NCBI RefSeq assembly: GCF_900111745.1
Contig: NZ_FOIJ01000007.1
Span: 310,001 to 374,000, forward strand
Direction of reading: 5' to 3'
From: Stigmatella erecta
GTDB taxonomy: Bacteria > Myxococcota > Myxococcia > Myxococcales > Myxococcaceae
Length of the DNA stretch: 64,000 nucleotides
Part shown: positions 30,352 through 41,357 of the stretch, piece after piece
How positions within the stretch are numbered: the stretch's first letter is position 1
Layout of the letters: each line of letters opens with the position of its first letter
The notes under the pieces: model-generated
The model's input: the letters and a program-made list of their open reading frames with translations, nothing else
Database searches by the model: none
Told to the model about the DNA's origin: nothing
Made by a program: the position numbers and the translations under genes

Positions 30352-30756
30352 ATGGCCACCCTGCCGTCCCTTCAGTCCATTCGCGAGCAGCTCCGCCAAT
30401 CCCCGTTCATCCCGGAGATGGCCACGGAGCTGGGCGTCTCCGTGGAGGAGTACATCGAGCAGGTGGCGCACTTCGCGCTTCAGCCTCACCCGGAGCCCCA
30501 GCTCGCGGTGGTAGAGACCGACGCGCTGCTCGCCCAGGGCCACACCCCTCCCCGGGAAGAGGACATGGCGGGCTACCTGGACCGTGCGGTGCTCGCCGCG
30601 GGCGCGGAGCACCGCACGGGCTTCACCCCGGCAACGCGGGGCCCCGTCTCGCTCACGGGTGAGGCCCTGGAGGCCCCGGAGCCGGATCCCCAGCGTGAAG
30701 AACTCCAAGCCTATCTGGAGCTGCAGCGTCTCAAGGCCCGCATCACGCGGGACTGA
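30352..30756 (+). CDS. Protein of unknown function, first of an unknown gene pair
   Basis: The 134-residue soluble protein is mostly helical by composition: LPSLQSIREQLRQSPFIPEMATELGVSVEEYIEQVAHFAL, a variable middle section, then a C-terminal helix EELQAYLELQRLKARI. No known domain was recognised. The ATG at 30352 was chosen over a far-upstream in-frame ATG at 30226 because the sequence before it lacks coding character; the ribosome-binding site is weak. It ends 12 nt before the next gene, which begins with a strong binding site, so the two probably form a unit. Confidence 0.7.
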   Translation: MATLPSLQSIREQLRQSPFIPEMATELGVSVEEYIEQVAHFALQPHPEPQLAVVETDALLAQGHTPPREEDMAGYLDRAVLAAGAEHRTGFTPATRGPVSLTGEALEAPEPDPQREELQAYLELQRLKARITRD

Positions 30757-30768
30757 AAAGGAGTGTCC

Positions 30769-31227
30769 ATGGGGTTGAAGCTTGGCGGTTTCCTCAAGGA
30801 GTTGGGCGGGCGCATCGGCGCCTCGCCCCCAGGCATCGCGCAGTACGCCCGGTCACCGCTGGGCCCAAAGGCCCTGTGGGCCGGACTGTCCCGGGTGACC
30901 GGCGCCCTGGGCACCGCGCTGGGCCAGCGGCTGGCGCGGCTTGGCCAGCTGGGAGGAACAGGCAAGTTGCTGAGCGCGTTCTCCGGGTTCGCCAGCCGCT
31001 TCCTGGGCCCGGCCACCCACCTGCTCAGCCACTCCGGACTCAACGGGCTCTGGGGTTTCCTCCAGCGGGCGGGCACGCCCCGGGAGCTGCTGGGCATGAC
31101 CCAGCAGCTCATGGCGGCGCGCCGCGCGTGCCCAGCCCAGAATCCCACCACCGAGCTGATGGCCAACCGCAACGTCTTCCAACTCGTCGCCTACCGCCAT
31201 GCCCAGACGCTGAAGCAGCCCAGGTAG
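30769..31227 (+). CDS. Gly/Leu-rich amphipathic protein of unknown function, second of the pair
   Basis: The 152-residue product is rich in Gly, Leu, Ala and Arg and made of amphipathic segments ([52 protein letters not shown]), with no classical signal peptide. The composition resembles membrane-active or chaperoned secreted proteins, but this is only an impression. AGGAG lies five bases before the ATG at 30769; a GTG two codons earlier is possible. The preceding unknown gene ends 12 nt upstream. No homologous family was recognised. Confidence 0.7.
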   Translation: MGLKLGGFLKELGGRIGASPPGIAQYARSPLGPKALWAGLSRVTGALGTALGQRLARLGQLGGTGKLLSAFSGFASRFLGPATHLLSHSGLNGLWGFLQRAGTPRELLGMTQQLMAARRACPAQNPTTELMANRNVFQLVAYRHAQTLKQPR

Positions 31228-31297
31228 AGCCAGCCCCCACTGGGCCCCAGCACGCCCTCTCCCAAGACGTGGAGGCCCCTCCCCTGCGGCCACCCGC

Positions 31298-31660
31298 TCA
31301 GCCGTGGTAGACGCGCGAGGCGACGATCTTCCCGCCCCGCACCTCCAGCACCTCGGCCACCGGCATGGGCGGCTCCCCGGGCGCGTGGCGCAGGTACTCC
31401 ATGAAGACGCGCTCCCCGTCCGCCGTGAGCGCCGTCTCCTCGTAGCGCAGCCCGGGCAACCGGGCGTTGGCCTCCTTCCACCACTGGGCCAGGGCCGGCT
31501 TGCCCACCAGCTTGCCCCCGGTCTCCGGGTGCAAAACCCGGATTTTCGGAGAAGTGTGCGTGGCGTCCTCGGCGTACAGGGCCACGAGGGCCTCCACGTC
31601 GTGGGCGTTGAAGGCGCGCAGCCATTGGCGCGCGAGGGAGAAGTTTTCAGTGGCACTCAT
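31298..31660 (-). CDS. SnoaL/NTF2-fold protein
   Basis: The 120-residue protein has the layout of SnoaL-like NTF2-fold proteins: N-terminal helices ([29 protein letters not shown]), then [25 protein letters not shown], followed by curved beta-strands ([31 protein letters not shown]). These domains bind small hydrophobic ligands or act as isomerases or hydrolases, and many have no known substrate. No specific catalytic signature can be assigned here. It is divergently oriented from the EF-G gene. Confidence 0.82.
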   Translation of the reverse strand: MSATENFSLARQWLRAFNAHDVEALVALYAEDATHTSPKIRVLHPETGGKLVGKPALAQWWKEANARLPGLRYEETALTADGERVFMEYLRHAPGEPPMPVAEVLEVRGGKIVASRVYHG

Positions 31661-31725
31661 GTGTTAGGAGACCTCGGGAAGGCGTACCGCAGGCCCCAGA
31701 CGCAGGGCTCCAGCGCCTCTCCTCA

Positions 31726-31731
31726 TATAAT
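31726..31731 (+). promoter_or_regulatory. Possible -10 box (TATAAT) before the EF-G gene
   Basis: A perfect TATAAT lies in a short AT-rich patch about 145 bases upstream of the EF-G GTG start. No TTGACA-like hexamer is found 16-18 bases upstream (CAGGGC there), so this may be an extended -10 or a chance match. It is the only such box seen in the 216-bp gap between the divergent genes. Confidence 0.4.
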
Positions 31732-31876
31732 GATGCAAGCCAGGCTGGTAGGCGGAGGTGGGGGCACGGAAGCGCCCCACCGACATGCGGATTTGGCTGG
31801 AAACTTGAACTTGTGGGAAGTAGAGGCCCCGCCTGCCCTGTTCCCTCAGGCATTTCAAAAGAAGAAGGACCAGATC

Positions 31877-33991
<2,115 letters not shown>

Positions 33992-34026
33992 TCCGGGCAT
34001 TCGCTCTACACGAAGTGCAGTAAAGG

Positions 34027-34065
34027 GAGGGCGCCTCACGGGTGGAGGCGCCCTCTTCCTTTTTC
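34027..34065 (+). terminator. Strong Rho-independent terminator after the EF-G gene
   Basis: GAGGGCGCCTC (34027-34037) pairs perfectly with GAGGCGCCCTC (34045-34055) around a 7-nt loop, and is followed by TTCCTTTTT. It ends 36-74 bases after the EF-G stop codon and separates EF-G from the helicase gene. Confidence 0.92.
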
Positions 34066-34115
34066 CGGGTCCCGTTTGTTCGGAGCCCTTCCTCCACCCG
34101 GACCTGACGAGAACC

Positions 34116-35582
34116 ATGACTTTCGAAGAACTGAAGCTCTCCGAGCCGCTGCTTCGCGCCGTGAAGGCCGAGGGCTACACCACGCCCACCCCTATCCAGC
34201 AGCGGGCCATTCCCCCCGCGCTCACCGGACAGGACGTGCTGGGCTGCGCCCAGACGGGCACGGGCAAGACCGCGGCGTTCGCGCTGCCCATCCTCCACCG
34301 GCTGTCGGCGGGCCGCCCCCCTCCCGCCGCGCATGGCCGCCCCATCCGCGTCCTCATCCTCACCCCCACGCGCGAGCTGGCCAGCCAGATCGCCGAAAGC
34401 TTCCAGGCGTATGGCCGCTTCACCGGCCTGTCCTGGGCGGTCATCTTCGGCGGCGTGGGCCAGCACGCCCAGGAGCAGACGCTGCGCCGGGGCGTGGACG
34501 TGCTCATCGCCACCCCGGGCCGCCTGTTGGATCTGATGAACCAGGGGCTCGTGTCCTACAAGGCGCTGGAAGTGTTCGTGCTCGATGAGGCGGACCGCAT
34601 GCTGGACATGGGCTTCATCCACGACGTGAAGCGCGTCATCGCCGCGCTGCCCCCCAAGCGCCAGACGCTCTTCTTCTCGGCGACGATGCCGCCGGAGATC
34701 CAGTCCCTGGCGCAGGGCATCCTCAAGAGCCCCGTGCGCGTGGAAGTCACCCCGGAGTCCACCACCGCCGAGACGGTGGAGCAGAAGATGTTCTTCGTGG
34801 AGCGCGAGCAGAAGCGGCACCTGCTGGTGCACCTGCTGGGCGACACCTCCATCCGCCGCGCCCTGGTCTTCACGCGCACGAAGCACGGCGCCAACCGGGT
34901 GGCCAAGCACCTGGAGTCCTCGCGCATCAGCGCCGAGGCCATCCACGGCAACAAGAGCCAGAACGCCCGCGAGCGCGCCCTGAGCGCCTTCAAGGACGGC
35001 AGCTGCCGGGTGCTGGTGGCCACGGACATCGCCGCGCGGGGCATCGACATCGAAGGCATCACCCACGTCATCAACTTCGACCTGCCCAACATCCCCGAGT
35101 CCTACGTGCACCGCATTGGCCGCACCGGCCGCGCGGGCGCGGTGGGCACCGCCCTGTCCTTCTGCGACGGGGAGGAGCGCGCCTACCTCCGGGACATCGA
35201 GCGCACCATCCGGCGCAACGTGCCGGTGATGGCCGACCACCCGTTCCGCTCCGGCCAGGCGGCCCCCACGCCCACCGATCCGGGCGAGGCCCACACCCGG
35301 CCCGCGCAAGAGGGACGGCGGCACCCGGGCGGCCAGCGCCCCCAGGGCCGCGGCCCGGGCAATGGGCAGGGGGAGGGGCGCCACCGGCGCCGGGGCGGCG
35401 GCCGTCCCGGAGGCCAGGGCGGCAATGCCCGGCAGGCTGAGGGCCACCGGGGCTCCGGCGGCCGGGGTTCCGAGGGAGGCTCCCGGGGCTCCGGGGGACG
35501 CCCTTCCGGGGCGTCTGCTCCCGCGCAGGCCTCTTCCCGCCCGGCCCCCCCTCCGGTTCGCACCGCTCCGAAGTGGCTCTGA
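34116..35582 (+). CDS. rhlE: DEAD-box RNA helicase, RhlE-like, with Gly/Arg-rich tail
   Basis: The 488-residue ATP-dependent RNA helicase carries the Q-motif ([13 protein letters not shown]), Walker [27 protein letters not shown] box [12 protein letters not shown], and the second RecA domain motifs [10 protein letters not shown] and [10 protein letters not shown]. The core matches RhlE, which helps ribosome assembly and RNA turnover. After residue about 375 the protein becomes a disordered tail rich in Gly, Arg, Pro and Gln ([17 protein letters not shown]), likely an RNA-binding region as in cold-adapted DEAD helicases. It is followed 15 nt later by an ABC-F gene. Confidence 0.94.
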   Translation: MTFEELKLSEPLLRAVKAEGYTTPTPIQQRAIPPALTGQDVLGCAQTGTGKTAAFALPILHRLSAGRPPPAAHGRPIRVLILTPTRELASQIAESFQAYGRFTGLSWAVIFGGVGQHAQEQTLRRGVDVLIATPGRLLDLMNQGLVSYKALEVFVLDEADRMLDMGFIHDVKRVIAALPPKRQTLFFSATMPPEIQSLAQGILKSPVRVEVTPESTTAETVEQKMFFVEREQKRHLLVHLLGDTSIRRALVFTRTKHGANRVAKHLESSRISAEAIHGNKSQNARERALSAFKDGSCRVLVATDIAARGIDIEGITHVINFDLPNIPESYVHRIGRTGRAGAVGTALSFCDGEERAYLRDIERTIRRNVPVMADHPFRSGQAAPTPTDPGEAHTRPAQEGRRHPGGQRPQGRGPGNGQGEGRHRRRGGGRPGGQGGNARQAEGHRGSGGRGSEGGSRGSGGRPSGASAPAQASSRPAPPPVRTAPKWL

Positions 35583-35597
35583 GGTAAAGAGGGCCCC

Positions 35598-37520
35598 GTG
35601 ACCCTGCTCCGCGCCGCCAACGTCCAGCTCAGCTTCGGCAGCCGTACCATCTTCCAGGGGCTCACCCTCACCATCGAAGAGGGTGAGCGCGTGGGCCTGG
35701 TGGGGGTGAATGGCTCCGGCAAGTCCTCGCTGATGAAGATCATGGCGGGGGTGGCGCGGCCGGACACGGGGGAGCTTCAGCTCCGGCGCGGGGCGCGCGT
35801 CACCTACCTGCCCCAGGAGCCGGAGTTTCCCGAAGGCGCCACGGTGGCCTCCGAGCTGTCCGTGGCCCAGGGGCCGCTGCGCGAGGCGCTCGCCAAGCAC
35901 ACGGAGCTCAGCCGGCGGATGGAGACCACGCCCCCGGAAGGCCACGCCAAGCTGCTGGAGCAGATGGCCACGCTCTCCGACCGCATCGAGCACCTGGGCG
36001 GCTGGGACACCGAGCACCACGCCCGGACCCTGCTGGACCGGCTGGGCGTGAAGGACTGGGACAAGCCCGTCGCGCAGCTGTCCGGCGGCCTGCGCAAGCG
36101 CGTGGCCATTGCCCGGGCGCTGCTCACCCAGCCGGACCTGCTGATGCTGGACGAGCCCACCAACCACCTGGACGCGGACACCGTGGACTGGCTGGAGGAG
36201 GAGCTGGACAAGCTCCCCGGCGCGTTGCTCCTGGTGACGCACGACCGGTACTTCCTGGATGGGCTCGTGGACCGGATGGTGGAGATTCAGCCCGGCGAGG
36301 GCGTCACCTCGTACCCGGGCAACTACGAGGCCTACATCGAGCAGAAGGTGGCCGCGCAGGAGCAGGCCTCCCTGGCGCAGCACAAGCGCGAGCGGTGGAT
36401 TGCCCAGGAAGTGGCCTGGCTGCGCAAGGGCCCCGAGGCCCGGCGCACCAAGAGCAAGGCGCGCATCGACCGGGCGCGCAAGCTGATGGCGGAGAAGGGC
36501 TTCGAGCGGCCCAAGGCCGCGGGGCTCCAGGTGGTGGCCGCGCCCCGGCTGGGGCACACCGTCATCGAGGCCGAGGGCGTGAAGAAGTCCTTCGGCGAGC
36601 GGCGGGTGCTGGACAAGGTGGACCTGCGGCTGCAGCGCGGCGAGCGCGTGGGGCTGGTGGGCCCCAACGGCGTGGGCAAGACGACGTTCCTGCGCGTGCT
36701 CCTGGGCGAGCTGCCGCCGGATGACGGCAAGCTCGTCATCGGCAAGAACACCAAGGTCGCCTACTACGACCAGAGCCGGGCCGCGCTGGATCCGGAAGCC
36801 ACCGTGTACGAGGCGGCCTCCTCCGGCGAGGACTGGGTGGAGATGGGCGGGCAGAAGATCGCCCTGCGCGACTACCTGGATGACCTGCTCTTCCCGGTGC
36901 CCATGCAGCGCCAGAAGGTGCGGGCGCTGTCGGGCGGCGAGCGCAACCGGCTGCTGCTCGCGCGGCTGTTCCTGGAAGGCGCCAACGTGCTGGTGCTGGA
37001 CGAGCCCACGAACGACCTGGACATCGTCACGCTGAACATCCTGGAGGGGCTCTTGCTGGGCTTCACCGGCAGCGTGCTGCTGGTAACGCACGACCGGTAC
37101 TTCCTGGACAAGGTGGCCACCTCCATCCTCGCCTTCGAGGGCGAGGGCAAGGTCATCCGGTACGAGGGCAACTACGCCATGTACCGGCGCCTCAAGGAGC
37201 AGTCCGAGGCGGCCAAGGCCGCGGCCGCCGCGCCGAAGAAGGAAGCCCCGGCCCCCACTCCCGCCTCGGAGTCGGCGAAGCCCGCGCGCAAGCCCGGGAA
37301 GCTCTCGTACAAGGAACAGCGGGAGCTGGACGGGATGGAGGCCGCCATCGAGGCAGCCGAGACGCGCAAGGGCGAGCTGGAGGCGAAGCTGGCCGACCCC
37401 GCCGTCTACAGCAGTTCGACGAAGGTGCCCGAGCTGCAGCGCGAGCTGGACGTGGCCTCCGCCGAGGTGGACCGGCTCTACGCCCGCTGGCAGGAACTCC
37501 AGAACACCGTCAGCGGGTAA
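35598..37520 (+). CDS. ABC-F ATPase, Uup-like
   Basis: The 640-residue protein has two ABC ATPase domains without membrane segments (Walker A GVNGSGKSS and GPNGVGKTT; signatures LSGGLRKRV and LSGGERNRL; Walker B LLMLDEPTNHLD and VLVLDEPTNDLD), a linker with a charged PtIM-like region, and a C-terminal coiled coil (KLSYKEQRELDGMEAAIEAAETRKGELEAKL). The C-terminal coiled coil and order match Uup of the ABC-F family, which acts on ribosomes and has been linked to DNA stability. The GTG start has GAGG four bases upstream. An Ala/Lys/Pro linker precedes the coiled coil. Confidence 0.93.
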   Translation: MTLLRAANVQLSFGSRTIFQGLTLTIEEGERVGLVGVNGSGKSSLMKIMAGVARPDTGELQLRRGARVTYLPQEPEFPEGATVASELSVAQGPLREALAKHTELSRRMETTPPEGHAKLLEQMATLSDRIEHLGGWDTEHHARTLLDRLGVKDWDKPVAQLSGGLRKRVAIARALLTQPDLLMLDEPTNHLDADTVDWLEEELDKLPGALLLVTHDRYFLDGLVDRMVEIQPGEGVTSYPGNYEAYIEQKVAAQEQASLAQHKRERWIAQEVAWLRKGPEARRTKSKARIDRARKLMAEKGFERPKAAGLQVVAAPRLGHTVIEAEGVKKSFGERRVLDKVDLRLQRGERVGLVGPNGVGKTTFLRVLLGELPPDDGKLVIGKNTKVAYYDQSRAALDPEATVYEAASSGEDWVEMGGQKIALRDYLDDLLFPVPMQRQKVRALSGGERNRLLLARLFLEGANVLVLDEPTNDLDIVTLNILEGLLLGFTGSVLLVTHDRYFLDKVATSILAFEGEGKVIRYEGNYAMYRRLKEQSEAAKAAAAAPKKEAPAPTPASESAKPARKPGKLSYKEQRELDGMEAAIEAAETRKGELEAKLADPAVYSSSTKVPELQRELDVASAEVDRLYARWQELQNTVSG

Positions 37521-37562
37521 AGCCCCCCTGGAGCGCCCTGGCCTCTCGCCATAGGCGCTGCC

Positions 37563-38042
37563 CTACATCGTGAAGAGCGAGAGCACGAACGTGCTCGAAC
37601 CCGGCACGTGGAGAACGGTCCCCTCCTGCAGGGGCGGCCGATAGAAGGCAGACGCATCGTAGGCCTGTGCGCTCTTCAGGGACTGACGCGTGGCCTCTGG
37701 TAGCCAACCTCCGTCATCCAGTCCGGGAGCCGCCAATCCCGTGGGCTTCAGCGTGCTCACCAATGCTTGGGCCTCCGCTGCTGGGTACTCCAGGACAGCG
37801 ATGAGCTGCCAGTCCGTGGGCCCCAGTCCCCCGCCTCGGCCCCGGAGGGCTTTGCGCCATTGAACAGCGGCGGGGCGCTGCGGAAGGTTCACCATCTGCT
37901 CAAGGGAATCGAGATCCGTTCCGGTCTTCGCGGGAGCGGCTGCTTGGCTCATGGAAGAACTCGCGCGTATTTCTTGGTACATCCAGACGGCGAACCCCAT
38001 CCCAAAGACCAAGGCTCCCAAGAGGATTCGCCGGCGGTTCAT
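37563..38042 (-). CDS. Small membrane-anchored protein of unknown function
   Basis: The 159-residue product has one N-terminal transmembrane helix (RILLGALVFGMGFAVWMY) and a mostly beta C-terminal part (QLIAVLEYPAAEAQALVSTLKPTG, TVLHVPGSSTFVLSLFTM). Codon choice is somewhat less GC-rich than its neighbours (TTC/TCT/AAT codons appear), and no family was recognised. It lies convergent to the ABC-F gene (42 bases apart) and divergent from the hydroxylase gene. The ATG at 38042 gives a clean membrane anchor; longer in-frame starts add Pro-rich non-coding sequence. It may be a recent, lineage-specific gene. Confidence 0.65.
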   Translation of the reverse strand: MNRRRILLGALVFGMGFAVWMYQEIRASSSMSQAAAPAKTGTDLDSLEQMVNLPQRPAAVQWRKALRGRGGGLGPTDWQLIAVLEYPAAEAQALVSTLKPTGLAAPGLDDGGWLPEATRQSLKSAQAYDASAFYRPPLQEGTVLHVPGSSTFVLSLFTM

Positions 38043-38289
38043 TCCGTTACCATTCGTTGCCTGAATTCGAGGGGGTGGAGGCCGCATTCTCGATGTCGCC
38101 ACGCGACCAGAGCACGTCGCGTGGCACGGTGCCGTGATGTCTTTCTGACCGCGATTGGAGTTGTACCGGCCCTCAGCATGAACCGTCATGTGAGGGGTAG
38201 GCAACCGCGCGGCGGGGCCCATGTGAGCGCCGACGCAAGAGCACTCACACGCAAGCGCCGTCAGAGAGTAAACACGCTCTGGAGCCATC

Positions 38290-39189
38290 ATGCCGGACGC
38301 CGCCACCCAGCAGGTCCTCATCCAGGTGCACCATGCCCTCGTGCAGCTCGCGCGCCAGGGGGGCTACATCGACGCCGTCATGGCGGCGGGCAGCGAGCTG
38401 GACCGGCTCAAGGCGTACCTTGAAGTCTGGGAGGGAAGGCGCCCGGCCCCGCCCCCCCGGCCCGGTCAGGCCCCGGTGCTCTTCCCGCCCTTCCCCGGCT
38501 TGGACGAGCGCCCCTGGCGCGACCCCGCCGAAGTGCCCGAGGCGGCGGCCCTGGAGCGGCACTTCCCCGCGGTGCTCAAGGACCTGGAGCGGCTCGAGCA
38601 CGCGGAGCTGGTCCACTACAGCACGGGCATCGTCCAGGGAGGCCAGTGGTCGGTGCTGCCCATCTACCTGGCGGGCGAGCGCGTGGACCGCCTCTTCCAG
38701 CCCGAGCTGGCCATGGACGCGACGGCGGCGGCCGTGGAGTCCCTCGCGGGCCAGTGCGCCGCGTTTCCCCTGAGCGACGTGCTCTTCTCGGCCCACACCC
38801 CGGGCACGCGGCTGACGCCCCACTGCAGCTGGGACGGGTTCCGGATGCGGCTCCACCTGGGGCTGACGATTCCCCCAGGGTGCGGCATCCGGGTAGGCGC
38901 CGAGTCGCGAACGTGGGAGCCGGGCCGCGTGCTCGTCTTCCACGACTCCTTCGAGCACGAGACGTGGAACACGGGCGAGGGGCGCCGCGTGGTGCTGATC
39001 GCCGACTGCTGGCACCCGGGGCTCACCGTGCCCGAGCGCGAGGCACTGCTGGCGCTGACGCGCAAGTTCGAGGTGCGGCGCATCCTCGCCCTGCTGCGAA
39101 TTCCCGATTCGATGGAAGCCCCCCTCATGACCCGCTTCGCCGAGGCCGAGCGGGACGACCCTCTCCTCCAGCGCTTCTGGCGAACCTGA
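38290..39189 (+). CDS. Aspartyl/asparaginyl beta-hydroxylase-like protein
   Basis: The 299-residue protein has an N-terminal helical region (residues 1-100) and a cupin-type beta core: SAHTPGTRLTPHCSWDGFRMRLHLGLTIPPG, then RTWEPGRVLVFHDSFEHETWNTG. This matches the Asp/Asn beta-hydroxylase family (2-oxoglutarate, Fe(II)-dependent in animals). The two histidines (PHCSW and EHETW) are the expected iron ligands and the Arg between them (RMRLHL) fits 2-oxoglutarate binding. It probably hydroxylates a peptidyl Asp or Asn residue; the target is unknown. It lies between two ABC-F ATPase genes. Confidence 0.9.
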   Translation: MPDAATQQVLIQVHHALVQLARQGGYIDAVMAAGSELDRLKAYLEVWEGRRPAPPPRPGQAPVLFPPFPGLDERPWRDPAEVPEAAALERHFPAVLKDLERLEHAELVHYSTGIVQGGQWSVLPIYLAGERVDRLFQPELAMDATAAAVESLAGQCAAFPLSDVLFSAHTPGTRLTPHCSWDGFRMRLHLGLTIPPGCGIRVGAESRTWEPGRVLVFHDSFEHETWNTGEGRRVVLIADCWHPGLTVPEREALLALTRKFEVRRILALLRIPDSMEAPLMTRFAEAERDDPLLQRFWRT

Positions 39190-39290
39190 CGGGGGGGAAG
39201 TCTCCCGGCGCGCCATGCGTTATAGGCCCGCCTCCCCGTCCCCCGGGGCGTGTGCTAGGTAGGCAACCTTTCTTTCACCCGTAGAGACCC

Positions 39291-40913
39291 ATGATTCGGC
39301 TCGACAACATCGGCAAGCAGCACGGCCAGCAAATCCTCTTCGTGGAGGCCTCCGCCCAGCTCAACCGGGGCGAAAAAGTGGGCCTCGTGGGCCCCAACGG
39401 GGCGGGCAAGTCCACCCTCTTCCGCATGGTGGTGCAGACCGAGCACCCGGACGAGGGCCAGGTCTCCGTCGATAAGGGCGTCACCATCGGCTACTTCGAC
39501 CAGGACGTGGGCGAGATGGCGGGCATGAGCGCCGTGTCGGCCACCATGGATGGCGCGGGCCCGGTGTCCCAGGTGGCTGCGGAGCTCAAGGAGCTGGAGG
39601 CCGCCATGGCGGACCCCGAGCGCATGGACGAGCTGGACAAGCTCGTGGAGCGCTTCGGCATCGTGCAGGGCCGCTACGAGGAGCTGGGCGGCTACGCGCT
39701 GGAGGGCCGCGCCCGGGAAATCCTCGCGGGCCTGGGCTTCAACCAGGACATGATGGACGGGGACGTGGGGGCGCTGAGCGGCGGGTGGAAGATGCGCGTG
39801 GCACTGGCGCGCATCCTCCTGATGCGCCCGGACGTCATGCTGCTGGACGAGCCGAGCAACCACCTGGACATCGAATCCATCATCTGGCTGGAGACGTTCC
39901 TCAAGGGCTACGAGGGCGCCCTGCTGATGACGAGCCACGACCGCGCGTTCATGAACCGCGTCGTGTCGAAGATCATCGAGATCGACGGCGGCACGCTCAC
40001 CACCTACTCGGGCAACTACGACTTCTACGAGCAGCAGCGCGCCATCGCCGAGCGCCACCACCAGGCGCAGTACGAGCGCCAGCAGGCCATGCTCGCCAAG
40101 GAGCTGAAGTTCATCGAGCGCTTCAAGGCGCGCGCCTCCCACGCCGCCCAGGTGCAGAGCCGGGTGAAGAAGCTGGAGAAGATCGAAAAGGTGGAGCCAC
40201 CCAAGCGCCGCCAGACGCTCGTCTTCGAGTTCCAGCCCGCGCCCCGCTCGGGCGATGACGTGGCGAAGCTGCAGAACGTGGTGAAGGGCTACGGCAAGCG
40301 CCGCATCTACGAGGGGCTGGACTTCCTCATCCGCCGCGGCGAGCGCTGGTGCGTGATGGGCGTCAACGGCGCGGGCAAGTCCACCCTGCTCAAGCTCATC
40401 TCCGGCGAGTCCCGGCCGGACGATGGCGAGGTGACGGTGGGCTCCAGCGTGAAGATGGGCTACTTCGCCCAGCACGCCATGGAGGTGCTGGCGCCGGAAA
40501 TCACCGTGTACGACTCGCTGGTGAACCGCTTCCCGCGCGCCACGCAGGGCTCCATCCGGGCGCTGGCCGGGTGCTTCGGCTTCTCGGGAGACGAAATCGA
40601 GAAGAAGTGCCGGGTGCTCTCCGGAGGCGAGAAGGCGCGGCTGGTGCTGGCGCAGATGCTCTATGATCCGCCCAACTTCCTGGTGCTGGACGAGCCCACC
40701 AACCACCTGGACATGGCCACCAAGCAGATGCTCATCACCGCGCTGGCGCGCTACGAGGGCACCATGCTCTTCGTGAGCCACGACCGGCACTTCCTGGCCG
40801 CGCTGTCCAACCGCGTGCTGGAGCTGACGCCCGAGGGCGTGCGCCAGTACGGCGGCGGCTACAACGAGTACGTCTCCAGCACCGGCCAGGAAGCGCCGGG
40901 GCTGAGGAGCTGA
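39291..40913 (+). CDS. ABC-F ATPase (EttA/YbiT-like)
   Basis: The 540-residue protein has two ABC domains (Walker A GPNGAGKST and GVNGAGKST; signatures LSGGWKMRV and LSGGEKARL; Walker B MLLDEPSNHLD and VLDEPTNHLD) and the ABC-F linker (FYEQQRAIAERHHQAQYERQQAMLAKE) that reaches the ribosomal P-site region. It lacks the Uup-type C-terminal coiled coil, fitting the YbiT-like group. It should bind the ribosome E-site and tune elongation. It is the second ABC-F gene within 4 kb. The following unknown gene starts 3 nt after the stop. Confidence 0.93.
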   Translation: MIRLDNIGKQHGQQILFVEASAQLNRGEKVGLVGPNGAGKSTLFRMVVQTEHPDEGQVSVDKGVTIGYFDQDVGEMAGMSAVSATMDGAGPVSQVAAELKELEAAMADPERMDELDKLVERFGIVQGRYEELGGYALEGRAREILAGLGFNQDMMDGDVGALSGGWKMRVALARILLMRPDVMLLDEPSNHLDIESIIWLETFLKGYEGALLMTSHDRAFMNRVVSKIIEIDGGTLTTYSGNYDFYEQQRAIAERHHQAQYERQQAMLAKELKFIERFKARASHAAQVQSRVKKLEKIEKVEPPKRRQTLVFEFQPAPRSGDDVAKLQNVVKGYGKRRIYEGLDFLIRRGERWCVMGVNGAGKSTLLKLISGESRPDDGEVTVGSSVKMGYFAQHAMEVLAPEITVYDSLVNRFPRATQGSIRALAGCFGFSGDEIEKKCRVLSGGEKARLVLAQMLYDPPNFLVLDEPTNHLDMATKQMLITALARYEGTMLFVSHDRHFLAALSNRVLELTPEGVRQYGGGYNEYVSSTGQEAPGLRS

Positions 40914-40915
40914 GC

Positions 40916-41356
40916 GTGCGCTACCCTCCCCGGCTGGGCCACCTGGCCACCCGTCCCGTGGTGGTGAACCGGCTGGTGCCCACCTACGCCCAGGCCCATC
41001 AAATCGATGAGCAGGAGGCGGCCCAGCGCCTGTCGCGCGCCATCTCCGGACACCTGTGGGAGGACCTGCTGGCGGCCACTTGGAAGGCCCTCCAGGCCAC
41101 GCTGAAGCGGCCGGATGAGGACAAGCTCCTGGAAAAGGTGGCCACCACGCTCCAGGAGCGCCCCCTGCGCTACGGCAAGGCGGTGGAGACCAACCCCTCC
41201 TGGAGCGCCTTCATGATGATGCTGGACCTGGAGATCGGCACCGCGGGCGACGCGGCCCGGCGCGTCATGGAGACCGAGCAGGGCCGGAAGATGCTCGGCG
41301 CGGGCCTGGAGGAGGCCGGGAGGTTCCTGGCCACGGAACTGACGAAGGGGAAGTAG
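40916..41356 (+). CDS. Protein of unknown function, coupled to the ABC-F gene
   Basis: The 146-residue soluble protein starts with GTG 3 nt after the ABC-F stop codon. It is mainly helical (EQEAAQRLSRAISGHLWEDLLAATWKALQATLKRPDEDKLLEKV, then TEQGRKMLGAGLEEAGRFLATELTKG). No known domain was recognised. The tight spacing with the ABC-F gene and with the following UPF0489 gene suggests one transcript of three genes. Confidence 0.75.
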   Translation: MRYPPRLGHLATRPVVVNRLVPTYAQAHQIDEQEAAQRLSRAISGHLWEDLLAATWKALQATLKRPDEDKLLEKVATTLQERPLRYGKAVETNPSWSAFMMMLDLEIGTAGDAARRVMETEQGRKMLGAGLEEAGRFLATELTKGK

Positions 41357-41357
41357 C

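Noticed and set aside
31304-31876. An upstream in-frame extension of the EF-G gene.
   Set aside because: The sequence is antisense of the SnoaL-like gene for most of its length, and the GTG at 31877 has a proper ribosome-binding site and the conserved EF-G N-terminus.
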